64,000 nucleotides of DNA from CAIWHR01 sp963786625 (GCA_963786625.1 CAWAZS010000014.1:1116001-1180000), one strand, 5' to 3'. Counted from the first letter of the stretch, positions 28,130 through 37,465 are shown. Translations and numbers: made by a program. The notes: a model not told the origin generated them from the letters alone.

Positions 28130-28476
28130 GCCACCGACAAGCGGGAGGTGAAACTATGCGCGGTTATCGCCTGTCGATCTGTACGGTGGCGCACATGACG
28201 CAATGCGCCATGCCAGCGCATGGTCAAGGCAAGCTGGCCCTACGTTGTGCGAACGATCGAGGGAGCTCGCGCCGCCGTGTCGACAGTCACGAGCCGGACG
28301 GCTGAAGCAAGGCTATGTGCTGTAACGAACAGATGCGGGAAGTACGTCGGCGTAACTTCACCTTTTTCCGGCCGCTTCGCTATGGCAGGGAACGGAGCCA
28401 TGATGAATGATCGGGGCATCAGGGAACGATCCTCGGTTATCCATCGCCGTTCACCCCTACTTGGATTCGAACCACC
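28130..28476. other. Intergenic gap with no recognised feature
   Basis: 347 bp between two divergent genes (the 94-aa gene and the caleosin-like gene). It should contain both promoters. I see no convincing -35/-10 pair, tRNA or repeat. Confidence 0.5.
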
Positions 28477-29130
28477 ATGAGCGTTTCCACAACTGTCCCG
28501 AGATCTCCGAAGCCGTCGCGTTCCCGTCGCAAGTCCGAAGGTCGGGAGTCCGGCGCGTTGCCGCGCACGTTGAGCGCGCGCAGCCGGCCCGGCGACACCA
28601 CGCTGCAGCGGCACGCGTCCTTCTTCGATGACAACGGCGACCGCGCCGTCGACGTTGCGGAGTGCGCGCGCGGGCTCAGGGCCCTTGGCCTCCCGTTCGG
28701 AGTGGCAGAGGTCGCCGCGCTCGCCATCGTTGCGCCCTTGAGCGTCCAGACGCGAGGCTCGTTGCTGGCGCTGAGCATCGACATCGAGAATATTCAGAAG
28801 GGCAAGCACGACAGCGACACCGGCATCCTGGACAAACGAGGCCGGTTCAACGCCAGGCGCTTCGAGATGGTGTTCGGCGCGTGCTCCACGGTCGACCGGA
28901 ATGGCGACAAGGTGTTCACCGCGACCGAGCTCAGCCGAATGATCGACGCGAACCGTGAGACGCTCGTTGGATCGCTGGTATCGACGGTCGAGTGGCAGGT
29001 GTTGCTTGCACTGGCAGCCGACACGAGGACGGTCGAGCGCGGCAAGTCGGTGCCTGCCCTGAGCGTCGCCAGAATGAGGTCGTTCTACGACGGGACGCTC
29101 TTCTACAAGCTCGCCAAGGCACGAGCATAG
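28477..29130 (+). CDS. Caleosin-like EF-hand haem protein (putative peroxygenase)
   Basis: 217 residues matching the caleosin family, known mainly from plant and fungal lipid droplets as Ca2+-dependent haem peroxygenases. Visible: TLQRHASFFDDNGD at 42-55, with His46 and EF-hand loop D51-E62; IENIQKGKHDSDTG at 103-116, with His111; RFNARRFEMVF; a second EF-hand loop D140-E151 (DRNGDKVFTATE); and EWQVLL plus RSFYDGTLFY near the C-terminus. His46 and His111 fall where caleosins have their two invariant haem-ligand His, 65 apart. The central hydrophobic segment (74-90) is short and lacks the Pro-knot, so droplet anchoring is doubtful. The N-terminal 40 residues are basic and Ser-rich. A flavoprotein gene follows 37 bp later on the same strand. 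Confidence 0.82.
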   Translation: MSVSTTVPRSPKPSRSRRKSEGRESGALPRTLSARSRPGDTTLQRHASFFDDNGDRAVDVAECARGLRALGLPFGVAEVAALAIVAPLSVQTRGSLLALSIDIENIQKGKHDSDTGILDKRGRFNARRFEMVFGACSTVDRNGDKVFTATELSRMIDANRETLVGSLVSTVEWQVLLALAADTRTVERGKSVPALSVARMRSFYDGTLFYKLAKARA

Positions 29131-29167
29131 GACTTGCGAGAGGAGTACGCGACGACGGGAGACAGAG

Positions 29168-30523
29168 ATGGCACGACGGCTGGTGATCATCGGCGGTGAT
29201 GCCGCAGGGATGTCCGCGGCAGCGCAGGCGCGGCGGATGACATCCGCCGGCGAGCTCGAGATCGTGGCCTTCGAGCGCGGGTCCCGCACCTCCTACGCCG
29301 CGTGCGGTCTCCCCTACCTGGTCGGGGGGCTCGTCGATACACCGGAGCGTCTCATCGCCCGGACCCCGGAGGAGCACCGGGCCAACGGCATCGACGTGCG
29401 GATCCACCACGAGGTCACCGCCATCGACACCACGGCGTCGACCGTGACGGTGCGCGACCTCGAAACGGGCAGCGAATCCGTCGAGCACTATGACGAACTG
29501 CTCATCGGCACCGGCGCATCGGGCATTGCCCCTCCGTGGCCGGGCATCGACGCGGAAGGCGTGCTGCAGCTCCGGACGCTCGCCGATGCGGCGGACGTGG
29601 AACGACTGCTCCGTGCGGGCGCCCGGCGCGCGGTGGTCGTCGGCGCCGGCTACATCGGGCTGGAGGTCGCGGAGGGGCTGCTCGGACGCGGACTCGAGGT
29701 AACGGTGGTCGAACGGCTCGACGCCCCCATGGGGGCCGTGCTGGACGCCGACATGGCGGCCCATGTCGCGGACGCAATGCGGACCGCCGGGATCGACCTG
29801 CGGCTGGGCACTGCGGTTACCGGGTTCACCACCGTCGACGGACGCGTCGCGGCCGTCGAGACCGCGGCGGGTCCGGTCGCGGCCGACCTCGTGGTGATCG
29901 GGCTCGGGGTGCGCCCCAGCGTCGAACTGGCTCGCGCCGCGGGCATCGGCGTGGGCGAGGCCGGTGGCATCGTCGTCGACGACCACCTGCGCACCGACAC
30001 GCCGCATGTCTGGGCCGCGGGCGACTGCGTCGAGTCCCGCCATCGCATCACCGGGCGGTCCGTCGTGGTGGCGCTCGGCACGCACGCCAACAAACAGGGC
30101 CGCGTCGCCGGCACCAACATCGCCGGCGGTGACGCGGCCTTCGCCGGCGTGCTCGGCACGGCGATCACGAAATTCCGAAACCTGGAGATCGGTCGCACCG
30201 GGCTCACCGAACGGGAGGCCGGGGCCGCGGGGTTCGACGCGATAGGCGTGACCACCGAGGCATCGAGCCGGGCGCACTACTACCCGGGCGCGCAGCCGAT
30301 GCGGATCAAGATCGTCGCCGAGCGCCGGACGGGTCGGTTGCTCGGCGCGCAGATCGTCGGCGGCGAGGGTGCGGGCAAGCGCATCGACGTGCTGGCCACG
30401 GCGCTGTGGAACGACATGACCGTGGAGGCGGTCGGCGGCATGGATCTCTCCTACGCGCCACCGTTCTCGCCGGTCTGGGACCCGGTGCTGTTGGCGGCGG
30501 GCAAGGCCGCGTCAAGGATCTGA
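29168..30523 (+). CDS. CoA-disulfide reductase-like FAD/NAD(P) oxidoreductase
   Basis: A 451-residue class III pyridine nucleotide-disulfide oxidoreductase. The FAD motif is VIIGGDAAGMSAAAQARR (6-23). SYAACGLPYLVGG places the single redox Cys at residue 46, as in CoA-disulfide reductase and NADH oxidase. The NAD motif is VVVGAGYIGLEVAEGLLGRG near 157-176, with ATGDCVE-type FAD contact (WAAGDCVES) near 281. The C-terminal dimerisation domain is present. Homologues reduce CoA disulfide, polysulfide or O2. Co-directional with the caleosin-like gene, 37 bp downstream. Intact. Confidence 0.88.
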   Translation: MARRLVIIGGDAAGMSAAAQARRMTSAGELEIVAFERGSRTSYAACGLPYLVGGLVDTPERLIARTPEEHRANGIDVRIHHEVTAIDTTASTVTVRDLETGSESVEHYDELLIGTGASGIAPPWPGIDAEGVLQLRTLADAADVERLLRAGARRAVVVGAGYIGLEVAEGLLGRGLEVTVVERLDAPMGAVLDADMAAHVADAMRTAGIDLRLGTAVTGFTTVDGRVAAVETAAGPVAADLVVIGLGVRPSVELARAAGIGVGEAGGIVVDDHLRTDTPHVWAAGDCVESRHRITGRSVVVALGTHANKQGRVAGTNIAGGDAAFAGVLGTAITKFRNLEIGRTGLTEREAGAAGFDAIGVTTEASSRAHYYPGAQPMRIKIVAERRTGRLLGAQIVGGEGAGKRIDVLATALWNDMTVEAVGGMDLSYAPPFSPVWDPVLLAAGKAASRI

Positions 30524-30737
30524 CTCCAGCGTTTCGGCGAACGGTGGAATCGTATTCTTGCAGCGAGTTACGGCGTTTTCGCCAGCGTTGCAGGCAGCGA
30601 GCGCGAGTTCGAACGACGGCTTGGACGGCGCGGAACGGCCAAGAGCCAGTGGTCGCTGGATCACGGCGCGCCTCGTGCTGTCAGCCAGGGAGCTGCGGTC
30701 GAATTACCGAACGCGGCCTGTCCACCGGAAAGCGATG

Positions 30738-31544
30738 TCAACCGTGATGGCCGACGATCCGCTTCAGCGCCACCGGGTCGAGCAGCTTCACTGAGCGACC
30801 CTGCACCTGGATCAGCCCTTCTTCCTGGAACCGCGAGAACAGCCGGCTCACGGTCTCCAGCTTGAGGCCGAGATAGCTGCCGATTTCCTCCCGCGTCACG
30901 CGCAGCACGTAGGCAGTGGACGAGTAGCCACGGACTTGGTAGCGCTCGGCCAAGTTCAACAGGAATACGGCGAGTCGTTCCTCCGCGTGCATGCTGCCAA
31001 GGAAAAGCATCGCGATTTGGTCCCGCGTGATCTCCTTGGACATCACCTGGTGAAGGTTGTGCTGCAGCGCGGGCAGGGTCCGCGCAAGGTCTTCGATGCC
31101 GGTGAATGGCAGCACGCAGACTTCGGTATCCTCGAGCGCGACCGCCTCGCAGCCGTGGCGGTCGGTGCCGATGCCGTCGAATCCGATGATCTCGCCCAGC
31201 ATGTGGTAGCCCGCCATCTGCTCGCGGCCATCCTCAGCGAGCACGGTCGTCTTGAGCGACCCGCTCCGGATCGCGTACAGCGCGTGAAAAGCCTCTCCGG
31301 GGCGATACAGTGTTTGGTGCTTCGTGAGCCTGGTCCGGTTCACGATCAACGCGTCGAACTGTTTCACGGCGTCGGCGGCGAGACCGACCGGCAGGCACCG
31401 TTCGCGCGTGTTGCACGTCATGCAATGGGTCCTGGGATCGCGGATCGAGACGACCGGCGCGGGCGATGCAACGCCGGCATGGCGCGGGGCCGGCGGGTCG
31501 GCTACTGCCGGCGCTTTCAACAAGGGATTCGCGACGAGTGCCAT
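30738..31544 (-). CDS. fnr: FNR-type oxygen-sensing Crp/Fnr regulator
   Basis: A 268-residue intact FNR. Cys41, Cys44, Cys50 (HCMTCNTRERCLP) and Cys132 (DRHGCEAV) match the four ligands of the oxygen-labile 4Fe-4S cluster. The helix-turn-helix (217-240) has E230-TV-S233-R234, the ExxSR pattern that reads TTGAT half-sites in FNR. ATG 31544 gives the usual N-terminal extension. It is convergent with the flavoprotein and divergent from the protease. I saw no clear TTGAT-N4-ATCAA box nearby. Confidence 0.93.
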   Translation of the reverse strand: MALVANPLLKAPAVADPPAPRHAGVASPAPVVSIRDPRTHCMTCNTRERCLPVGLAADAVKQFDALIVNRTRLTKHQTLYRPGEAFHALYAIRSGSLKTTVLAEDGREQMAGYHMLGEIIGFDGIGTDRHGCEAVALEDTEVCVLPFTGIEDLARTLPALQHNLHQVMSKEITRDQIAMLFLGSMHAEERLAVFLLNLAERYQVRGYSSTAYVLRVTREEIGSYLGLKLETVSRLFSRFQEEGLIQVQGRSVKLLDPVALKRIVGHHG

Positions 31545-32051
31545 GGCGGTCGGTATTCGAGCAACTCGTTCTATTCCAGGTCCGGCAGGTACTCGGGGAA
31601 AGTTGGCGGCTGGGAGCGCACCCAACAGACGATGGTCGTGTGGACGGGCTCGCGAGCCACCTTGGAGCCGGGACGGCTGAGCATAGGACTCCCTATTGGG
31701 AACGTATATCAACCGGCCGGCCAGCCGATGTCTGTGCGTTGCCGCACATAACGCCATTGATAGCATGGCACGCCGGGTTTCGGTACTTTCGGAACGCGGT
31801 GTGCGCGGTATCACATGCGCTTGACAAGGACCCATGGCCGGCGCAAAGTGGTGTATGACAATGGCATATATGCGGTTTCGCGGCCTGCATTGTCTGAGGT
31901 GGGCGATCTTGCTTCTGCCGGTCGATGGGCAGATGCTCGTTGCCCTCGCGCTTTTCGCCCTTGTCGCGCGGAATCCGCCGTCCACCGCTTGTCTCCTGCC
32001 CGGGTGCCTCCCCGAGGCGCGCTGACAGGTTCGAGCAAAAGGAGAATCTCC
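31545..32051. other. Divergent leader region, no recognised feature
   Basis: 507 bp between fnr and the protease gene. It contains several small unsupported open frames, including a hydrophobic one near 31854-32025 without a start signal. No tRNA, repeat or strong promoter was recognised. Confidence 0.4.
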
Positions 32052-34346
32052 ATGGCGACCAAGCGGCAAAGCAGCCGGGCGAGAGGGACTTCGGAAGTGC
32101 CCTTGCAGATTGCGGTCAAGTTGAATCCGCGGGCCCCGAAGGGGCTGCGCGAACTCGCGACGCCCGGCGGGCCCATACGCCTCGCGCCGCTGATCGAATC
32201 GCTCGAGCCCAAGCAGGTCGCCGCACTGGCCGAACGCGCGCGGCGCAACGATCCGCAGTTCCTGCCGCCGGATTTCTCCTCGTGGTACCAGACCCGTGTC
32301 CCGGCCGGAACCGCGCCGGAGGAACTGGTCAAGGTTCTGCGCGCGCTGGAGCTCGTCGAGACCGCGTACGTCATGCGCCCCGGCCCGCCGCCGGCAGTGA
32401 ACCCGGCCGACGATGCGCGCAGCGTCAACCAGGGCTATCTCGGGACGGCGCCGAACGGCATCGACGCGCTCTACGCGTGGGGATTTGCCGGCGGCGACGG
32501 TGCCGGCGTCGGCTTCGTCGACATGGAGCAGGGCTGGAATCTCAACCACGAGGATCTGGCGGCCGCCGGCATTGCGCTGATGTCGGGGGTCAACTACGCC
32601 TACCCCTGGCACGGCACGTCGGTGCTGGGCGAGATCGCCATGGTCGACAACGCGCTCGGGGGCGTCGGCATCGCGCCGGCGGCGACCGGACGGGTCGTGT
32701 CGCAGTGGCGCACGTCCGCCAGCTACAACACTGCGGATGCCATCCTCTCGGCCATCGCGAGCATGGCGTTCGGCGATGTCCTGCTGCTCGAGGCACAGGA
32801 ATACGATCCGGTCGGCGGGCTCTACTATTGGCCGGTCGAGATCGCCGACGGCACCTACGACGCGATTCGCCTGGCGACGGCCCTCGGCATCGTGGTCGTG
32901 GAAGCGGGCTGCAACGGCGGCTACGACCTGGACGCCTACGCCAATCTCTCGGGCAAGAAGATCTTCGACCGCGCGTCGACGGACTTTCGCGACTCGGGCG
33001 CGATCATGGTGGGTGCGAGCTCGTCGGCCACGCCGCACACGCGGATGAGCTTTTCGAACTTCGGATCGCGCGTCGACTGCTATGCCTGGGGCGAGAACAT
33101 CGACACCGCATCGACCGACAATGCCGGCACCGACAACACCGCGTATACGACGGCCTTCGGCGGCACGTCCGGCGCCTCGCCGATGATCGTTGGCGCGGCG
33201 GTGATCGTGCAGGGCCTGGCACAGTCGGCGCTGGGCTACCGGTTCAGCCCGCGGGAGCTTCGCCGAATCCTCGCGAGCACCGGGACCGCGTCCGCCAATC
33301 CCGCGGTCGACGAGATCGGCATCATGCCGGACCTGCGCGCGATCATCGTCGGAAACCAGCTCAATCTCGCTCCCGACGTCTACCTCCGCGACTTCGTCGG
33401 CGACGTCGGCAATCCGACCAGCGGCATCGTCTCGCAGAGCCCGGACATCATCGTGCGCCAGGCCGTGGTCGCCAATCCCACCGCGTCGTTCGGCGCGGGC
33501 AGCGGGACCGAGAACAATCCGGCGCTGTCCGACAACGTGGTCGCCGGGCAGGCCCACAACGTCTACGTTCGACTGCAGAATCGCGGCGGCTCGGCCACGG
33601 CCAACGTTTCGGTCGACGTCTTCTGGTCGCCGCCGTCGACGTTGGTGACGCCCAATCTGTGGAACGCGATCGGTACCACGACACTGCCCTCGGTGCCGAC
33701 CGGCAACGTGCTGACCGTTTCCGGCGGGATCACGTGGCCGAGCGCTTCCGTTCCCGCGACGGGGCACTACTGCTTCGTCGCGATCGCCGGCAATGCGGAT
33801 GATCCCAAGCCCGGACTGGCGAGCTTCGCCACCTTCGATCAATACCTGACGTTCGTCGAGAACAACAACAACGTCGCCTGGCGCAACTTCAACGTGGTGG
33901 CGGGCCCGCCGCCTGCCGGCGCGCCGCCCGGCTACTACAAGTTGCCTTTCCTCGTCGCCGGTGCGTTCGACACGGGCCATCGCTTCGAAATCGAGGCGCT
34001 GGGACGTCTGCCCCGCGGCAGCCGCGCCTTCGTCGACGTGCCCCGGTGGCTCTCCGACGCGCTCGAGCCGCATCCCAACGAAGTGAAGGCCGACGGGAGG
34101 AACCGCAATCAGCGCATTGCGCTCCATCCCACCGGTGTGCAGCGCCTGGGTGGCGCGATGCTGCACGCGAAGAGCCGCGCCGAGTGCGTGCTGTTGGTGC
34201 AGATTCCGGACCAGCACCGGCAGCACGCCTACGAGTTCGCGGTGCGACAACTCTACCGCGGACGCGAGGTCGGCCGCGTGACCTGGCGATTCGAGGCGCT
34301 GATGAAGGGCGAGCGATCGACGGTGCGATCGAAGCGCAGGAAGTAG
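32052..34346 (+). CDS. Subtilisin-family (S8) serine protease with C-terminal extension
   Basis: A 764-residue protein from ATG 32052, preceded by GGAG at 8 nt. The catalytic Asp is in VGFVDMEQGW (about 160), His in YPWHGTSVLGE (about 192), and Ser in FGGTSGASPM (about 376), the S8 order D-H-S. Residues 1-120 resemble a pro-region. The C-terminal 350 residues include beta-rich segments (HNVYVRLQNRGGS, a CARDB-like motif) and a basic tail. No signal peptide is visible, although most such proteases are exported. Intact over 2.3 kb. Confidence 0.85.
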   Translation: MATKRQSSRARGTSEVPLQIAVKLNPRAPKGLRELATPGGPIRLAPLIESLEPKQVAALAERARRNDPQFLPPDFSSWYQTRVPAGTAPEELVKVLRALELVETAYVMRPGPPPAVNPADDARSVNQGYLGTAPNGIDALYAWGFAGGDGAGVGFVDMEQGWNLNHEDLAAAGIALMSGVNYAYPWHGTSVLGEIAMVDNALGGVGIAPAATGRVVSQWRTSASYNTADAILSAIASMAFGDVLLLEAQEYDPVGGLYYWPVEIADGTYDAIRLATALGIVVVEAGCNGGYDLDAYANLSGKKIFDRASTDFRDSGAIMVGASSSATPHTRMSFSNFGSRVDCYAWGENIDTASTDNAGTDNTAYTTAFGGTSGASPMIVGAAVIVQGLAQSALGYRFSPRELRRILASTGTASANPAVDEIGIMPDLRAIIVGNQLNLAPDVYLRDFVGDVGNPTSGIVSQSPDIIVRQAVVANPTASFGAGSGTENNPALSDNVVAGQAHNVYVRLQNRGGSATANVSVDVFWSPPSTLVTPNLWNAIGTTTLPSVPTGNVLTVSGGITWPSASVPATGHYCFVAIAGNADDPKPGLASFATFDQYLTFVENNNNVAWRNFNVVAGPPPAGAPPGYYKLPFLVAGAFDTGHRFEIEALGRLPRGSRAFVDVPRWLSDALEPHPNEVKADGRNRNQRIALHPTGVQRLGGAMLHAKSRAECVLLVQIPDQHRQHAYEFAVRQLYRGREVGRVTWRFEALMKGERSTVRSKRRK

Positions 34347-34465
34347 CGGCTGCCGGGGCGCCCGGCGCTGGCCGAACCGCGACCATCGTCAACCGGCCGG
34401 GAGCGCGCCACCCGATGCCGAAGCCGATCGCGGACGGCGATCCCTGCGACCCGTCGCTCCTTCGC

Positions 34466-35560
34466 CTACTCGGGGAACCAATCGGGGTGTTGCCCGTCGC
34501 CGACGGTGCCTGATTTCGTCGGCGCCCCGTTTAACCCGTGACTGGCCGCGTCCTCGCGCCATTCATCGAACTGGGCGCGCTGCGAATCGGACAGGATGTC
34601 CACGCCTGTCCCGGGATCGCGCAGATAGATCGCGTGGCGCACCAAGGTGAGCGGATTCAGCGGATTCCGATAGCCGAACCATTGATGCCTCGCATACCTG
34701 CGCAGGGCGGACTTCTCCGACGTCAGTGTGGCTTCGAGATCGGCCGGCGTCAGTGGCGGATCGCGCAATTGCAGTTCGATGACGAATTCGCGGAGCCTTC
34801 GATCGTCGAATCGGAAGCGTGGAAAGTGCTTCTGCAAGACCGGGAGAAGATCGAACACGGTCGATCGCTGACCGTTGGCGTTCGGCTGGTCGATGCCCGA
34901 TGACGCGCCGGCGGCGAGGTCGGCGATCTGATCCCTGATTGCCAGGAATTCACGGTCGGCAATTTCGAACAATGCGGCCAACGCATTGATGCGACGGCTC
35001 AATTCGTGGGGGACCTGCTTCTTGTACTTGATCGCGTGGTCCAATGTGCTCCATGCGTCCTGAATTGCGGTGCGCACCTGAACCTCGAAGCGCACCGAGG
35101 CATAGCGCGCGTACGCGGGCAGGGATCTGCGTCGCGCCGACAGCGCCATGTCGAGGTGCAGGCCCTTGTAGCGGAACGTGTCCGCGGTTACTTCCACTTC
35201 GCGGGTCTTGTCGGTGAAGTCCAGCACGTCGAATTCGTCTTCGAGCAGACGGGCTATCTCCATGATGTCCGGCGCGTACAGACAGATGACCCGTACGCCT
35301 ATGAGGTCGCCGATGTAGTTCTTGATCTCGTACCGCGTCCCCCCTTGGGCAAGGCGCGGAAGGTACTTCCGTTGAAACTTGTTGATGCATTCTTCCCTGG
35401 CCTTGATTCGCGAGACCACGTGCGGCGTCGTGAACGACGGCTGGTCGGCAAGGGCGCTGAAGATCTGCGTCCGCAGCGACTTCTCGGCATCGCGAAACAT
35501 GGCGATGTGGGCATCGTAGTAATCGCGGAACTCACGCTTTGCGCGATCGAAATCATTCAT
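34466..35560 (-). CDS. RelA/SpoT synthetase-domain protein
   Basis: A 364-residue protein with a (p)ppGpp synthetase fold: SRIKAREECINKFQRK (50-65), IGDLIGVRVICLYAP (83-97), TFRYKGLHLDMAL (128-140) and EVQVRTAIQDAWSTLDHAIKYK (159-180). No HD hydrolase or TGS/ACT domain is present, so it is a single-domain alarmone synthetase-like protein. The C-terminal extension of about 180 residues is unusual. ATG 35560 (MNDFDRAKREF) is chosen over a longer unconserved N-terminus. Product could be (p)ppGpp, (p)ppApp or a tRNA-modifying activity as in toxic SAS enzymes. Confidence 0.85.
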   Translation of the reverse strand: MNDFDRAKREFRDYYDAHIAMFRDAEKSLRTQIFSALADQPSFTTPHVVSRIKAREECINKFQRKYLPRLAQGGTRYEIKNYIGDLIGVRVICLYAPDIMEIARLLEDEFDVLDFTDKTREVEVTADTFRYKGLHLDMALSARRRSLPAYARYASVRFEVQVRTAIQDAWSTLDHAIKYKKQVPHELSRRINALAALFEIADREFLAIRDQIADLAAGASSGIDQPNANGQRSTVFDLLPVLQKHFPRFRFDDRRLREFVIELQLRDPPLTPADLEATLTSEKSALRRYARHQWFGYRNPLNPLTLVRHAIYLRDPGTGVDILSDSQRAQFDEWREDAASHGLNGAPTKSGTVGDGQHPDWFPE

Positions 35561-35625
35561 GTAAACGGTTCCTCGGTGCCTTGAAGGTATTGGCGTCAGC
35601 GCGTGCCGGGCCACGCAGGATGGCT

Positions 35626-35781
35626 TCATTCCACCTTGCGGCGGACCGGACGACGCAGCGCCGTCGAATGTCGCGGATGCGGCGGGATCTTCACCGCATC
35701 CACCTGCCCCGAAGCGGGCACCGTTGGATCGAGGCGCTTATGACCCGGATCGACGGCCTTCCACCGACGCGGGGATGGCAT
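35626..35781 (-). CDS. Possible small ORF, 51 aa
   Basis: A short open frame upstream of the RelA/SpoT gene on the same strand (MPSPRRWKAVDPG..., ending RRPVRRKVE). It is Pro/Arg-rich with no recognised family and no clear Shine-Dalgarno. It could encode a small partner of the synthetase or be chance coding. Confidence 0.2.
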   Translation of the reverse strand: MPSPRRWKAVDPGHKRLDPTVPASGQVDAVKIPPHPRHSTALRRPVRRKVE

Positions 35782-35965
35782 GGCGCAAGGTTTCGCCACC
35801 GGAGAGAGTCGCAATTTCCTCTATCCGGGGGTGCCAAGCCGATTGCGGACCGGATTGGCGTCGGGGCAAGGTTGCCGGGAACGCCACGCGATCGGAGTGC
35901 ATTGTAGCCGAGCCGCCATGTTCGGGCTTCGACACGGGCAGTTCTCGAACCGTTCCCGACAACGC

Positions 35966-36009
35966 GGCGCCTTATGCGCCGAGTGGGTTCGATTCCCGCC
36001 CGGCCGCCA
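35966..36009 (+). other. Class II tRNA 3'-end remnant
   Basis: A variable-arm-like hairpin (GGCGC-CTTAT-GCGCC, 35966-35980) is followed by a complete T-arm (GTGGG-TTCGATT-CCCGC) and an acceptor-like tail ending CCA at 36009. There is one nucleotide too few between T-stem and CCA, and no 5' half upstream. It resembles the 3' part of a tRNA-Leu or tRNA-Ser left at an integration border. The rest of the 35782-36358 gap holds nothing I recognise. Confidence 0.5.
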
Positions 36010-36358
36010 GTAGTTGCCGACCGGCGACGTCCAGGCAACTCCGCAATTCCCTCGGTGCTACTTCCGCTGATTTCGTTTCCACGATCCGGGAGCGCGCGAG
36101 ATCATACGCTGACCGTCGCGGGTAGCCGACGTTGCGGAGTGTACTGGGGGAGCTCTAGTCCGGCGACGAAGGTCGATGGCGCCGACGGTAGAATCGGCAG
36201 GGGGCGGAGTTCGTTGCGCCTGTCGTGGCCGTTGTCGCGCGGGTGTCGGAGGGCATGCCGCCTTCCGCGCGCAGACGGGGGCGCGGACGACGAAGGGTGA
36301 CGTCGCAGCCCGATTGTTTCCGACCATGGTCGTTCCATCGATTTCATAACCTACACCG

Positions 36359-37465
36359 ATGTCCGAAACCGTTGACTGCGCAGTGATCGGCGCCGGCGTG
36401 GTGGGGCTCGCCATCGCGCGCGAGCTGGCGCTCGCCGGGCGCGAGGTGATCGTGCTCGAGGCCGAGGGCAGCATCGGCACGCACACGAGCTCGCGCAATT
36501 CGGAGGTCATCCACGCGGGCATCTATTACGCGAAGGGCTCGCTGAAGGCGCGCCTCTGCGTCGAGGGCCGGCAGATGCTCTATGCCTACTGCGCGGAGCG
36601 CGGCATTGCGCACCGGCGCATCGGCAAGATCGTCGTCGCGACCGAAGCGTCCGAGGTTGACGCGGTCCGCAGCTACGTCGCGAAGGCGGAGGGCAACGGC
36701 GTCACCGACCTGCGCTGGCTAGCCGTCGACGAGCTGCGCGAGATGGAGCCGGAAGTGCGCTGCGTCGCGGGATTCCTGTCGCCGTCGACGGGGATCGTCG
36801 ACAGCCACGCGCTGATGCTCGCGCTCCTGGGCGATGCGACGAATCGCGGCGCGAGCGATCGCCTTCCACAGTCCCGTCGAATCGGGCGAGCTGCGCGACG
36901 GAAGGATCCTGCTCCGCGTCGGCGGCGCCGAGCCGACGACGCTCGACTGCGCGTGCGTCGTGAACTCGGCCGGGTTGTTCGCCCCGGGCGTGGCCCGCTC
37001 GATCGAGGGCTTTCCGAACGAGCGCGTGCCGCCCCAGCTCTTCGCCAAGGCCCACTACTACACGCTCGCGGGCAGGTCGCCTTTTCGCCGCCTCGTCTAT
37101 CCGGTGGCGACGCGACTGGTTCCTCGGCGTGCACGTGACGCTCGACATGGCCGGCCAGGCACGCTTCGGCCCGGACATCTGCGTGGGTCGATGGCGTCGA
37201 CTACAGCTTCGATGACGGGCGCGCGCCGCTCTTCTACGAGGCGATCCGCCGCTACTACCCGGAACTCCGCGACGGGATGCTGCAGCCCGCCTACACCGGC
37301 ATCCGGCCCAAGATCTCGGGGCCGAACGAACTTGCGGCAGACTTCCTCATCCAGGGGCCGCGCGATCACGGCGTGCCGGGGCTGGTGAACCTGTTCGGCA
37401 TCGAATCGCCGGGACTGACGGCGTCGATGGCGATTGCGAGGCACGTGGCGCAAATGCTCGCTTGA
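36359..37465 (+). CDS. lhgO: L-2-hydroxyglutarate oxidase-like FAD oxidoreductase, frameshifted
   Basis: A DAO-family flavoprotein of about 368 codons. The N-terminal FAD motif is CAVIGAGVVGLAIARELALAG. SRNSEVIHAGIYYAKGSLKARLCVEG is typical of the LhgO/L2HGDH family, as is the C-terminal KISGPNELAADFLIQG and GIESPGLTASMAIA. The family oxidises L-2-hydroxyglutarate to 2-oxoglutarate with electrons to quinone or O2. Frameshifts occur near 36840, 37115 and 37180; correcting them gives one continuous protein. Stands alone. Confidence 0.85.

Noticed and set aside
30738..34250. 1,170-codon minus-strand frame that would fuse FNR to an upstream domain
   Set aside because: The upstream part is opposite the protease gene and has shadow composition; FNR has its own ATG at 31544.
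12497..36000. Prophage or intact integrative element
   Set aside because: No integrase, phage structural, conjugation or transposase gene is visible; only TA modules, relics and tRNA scars.
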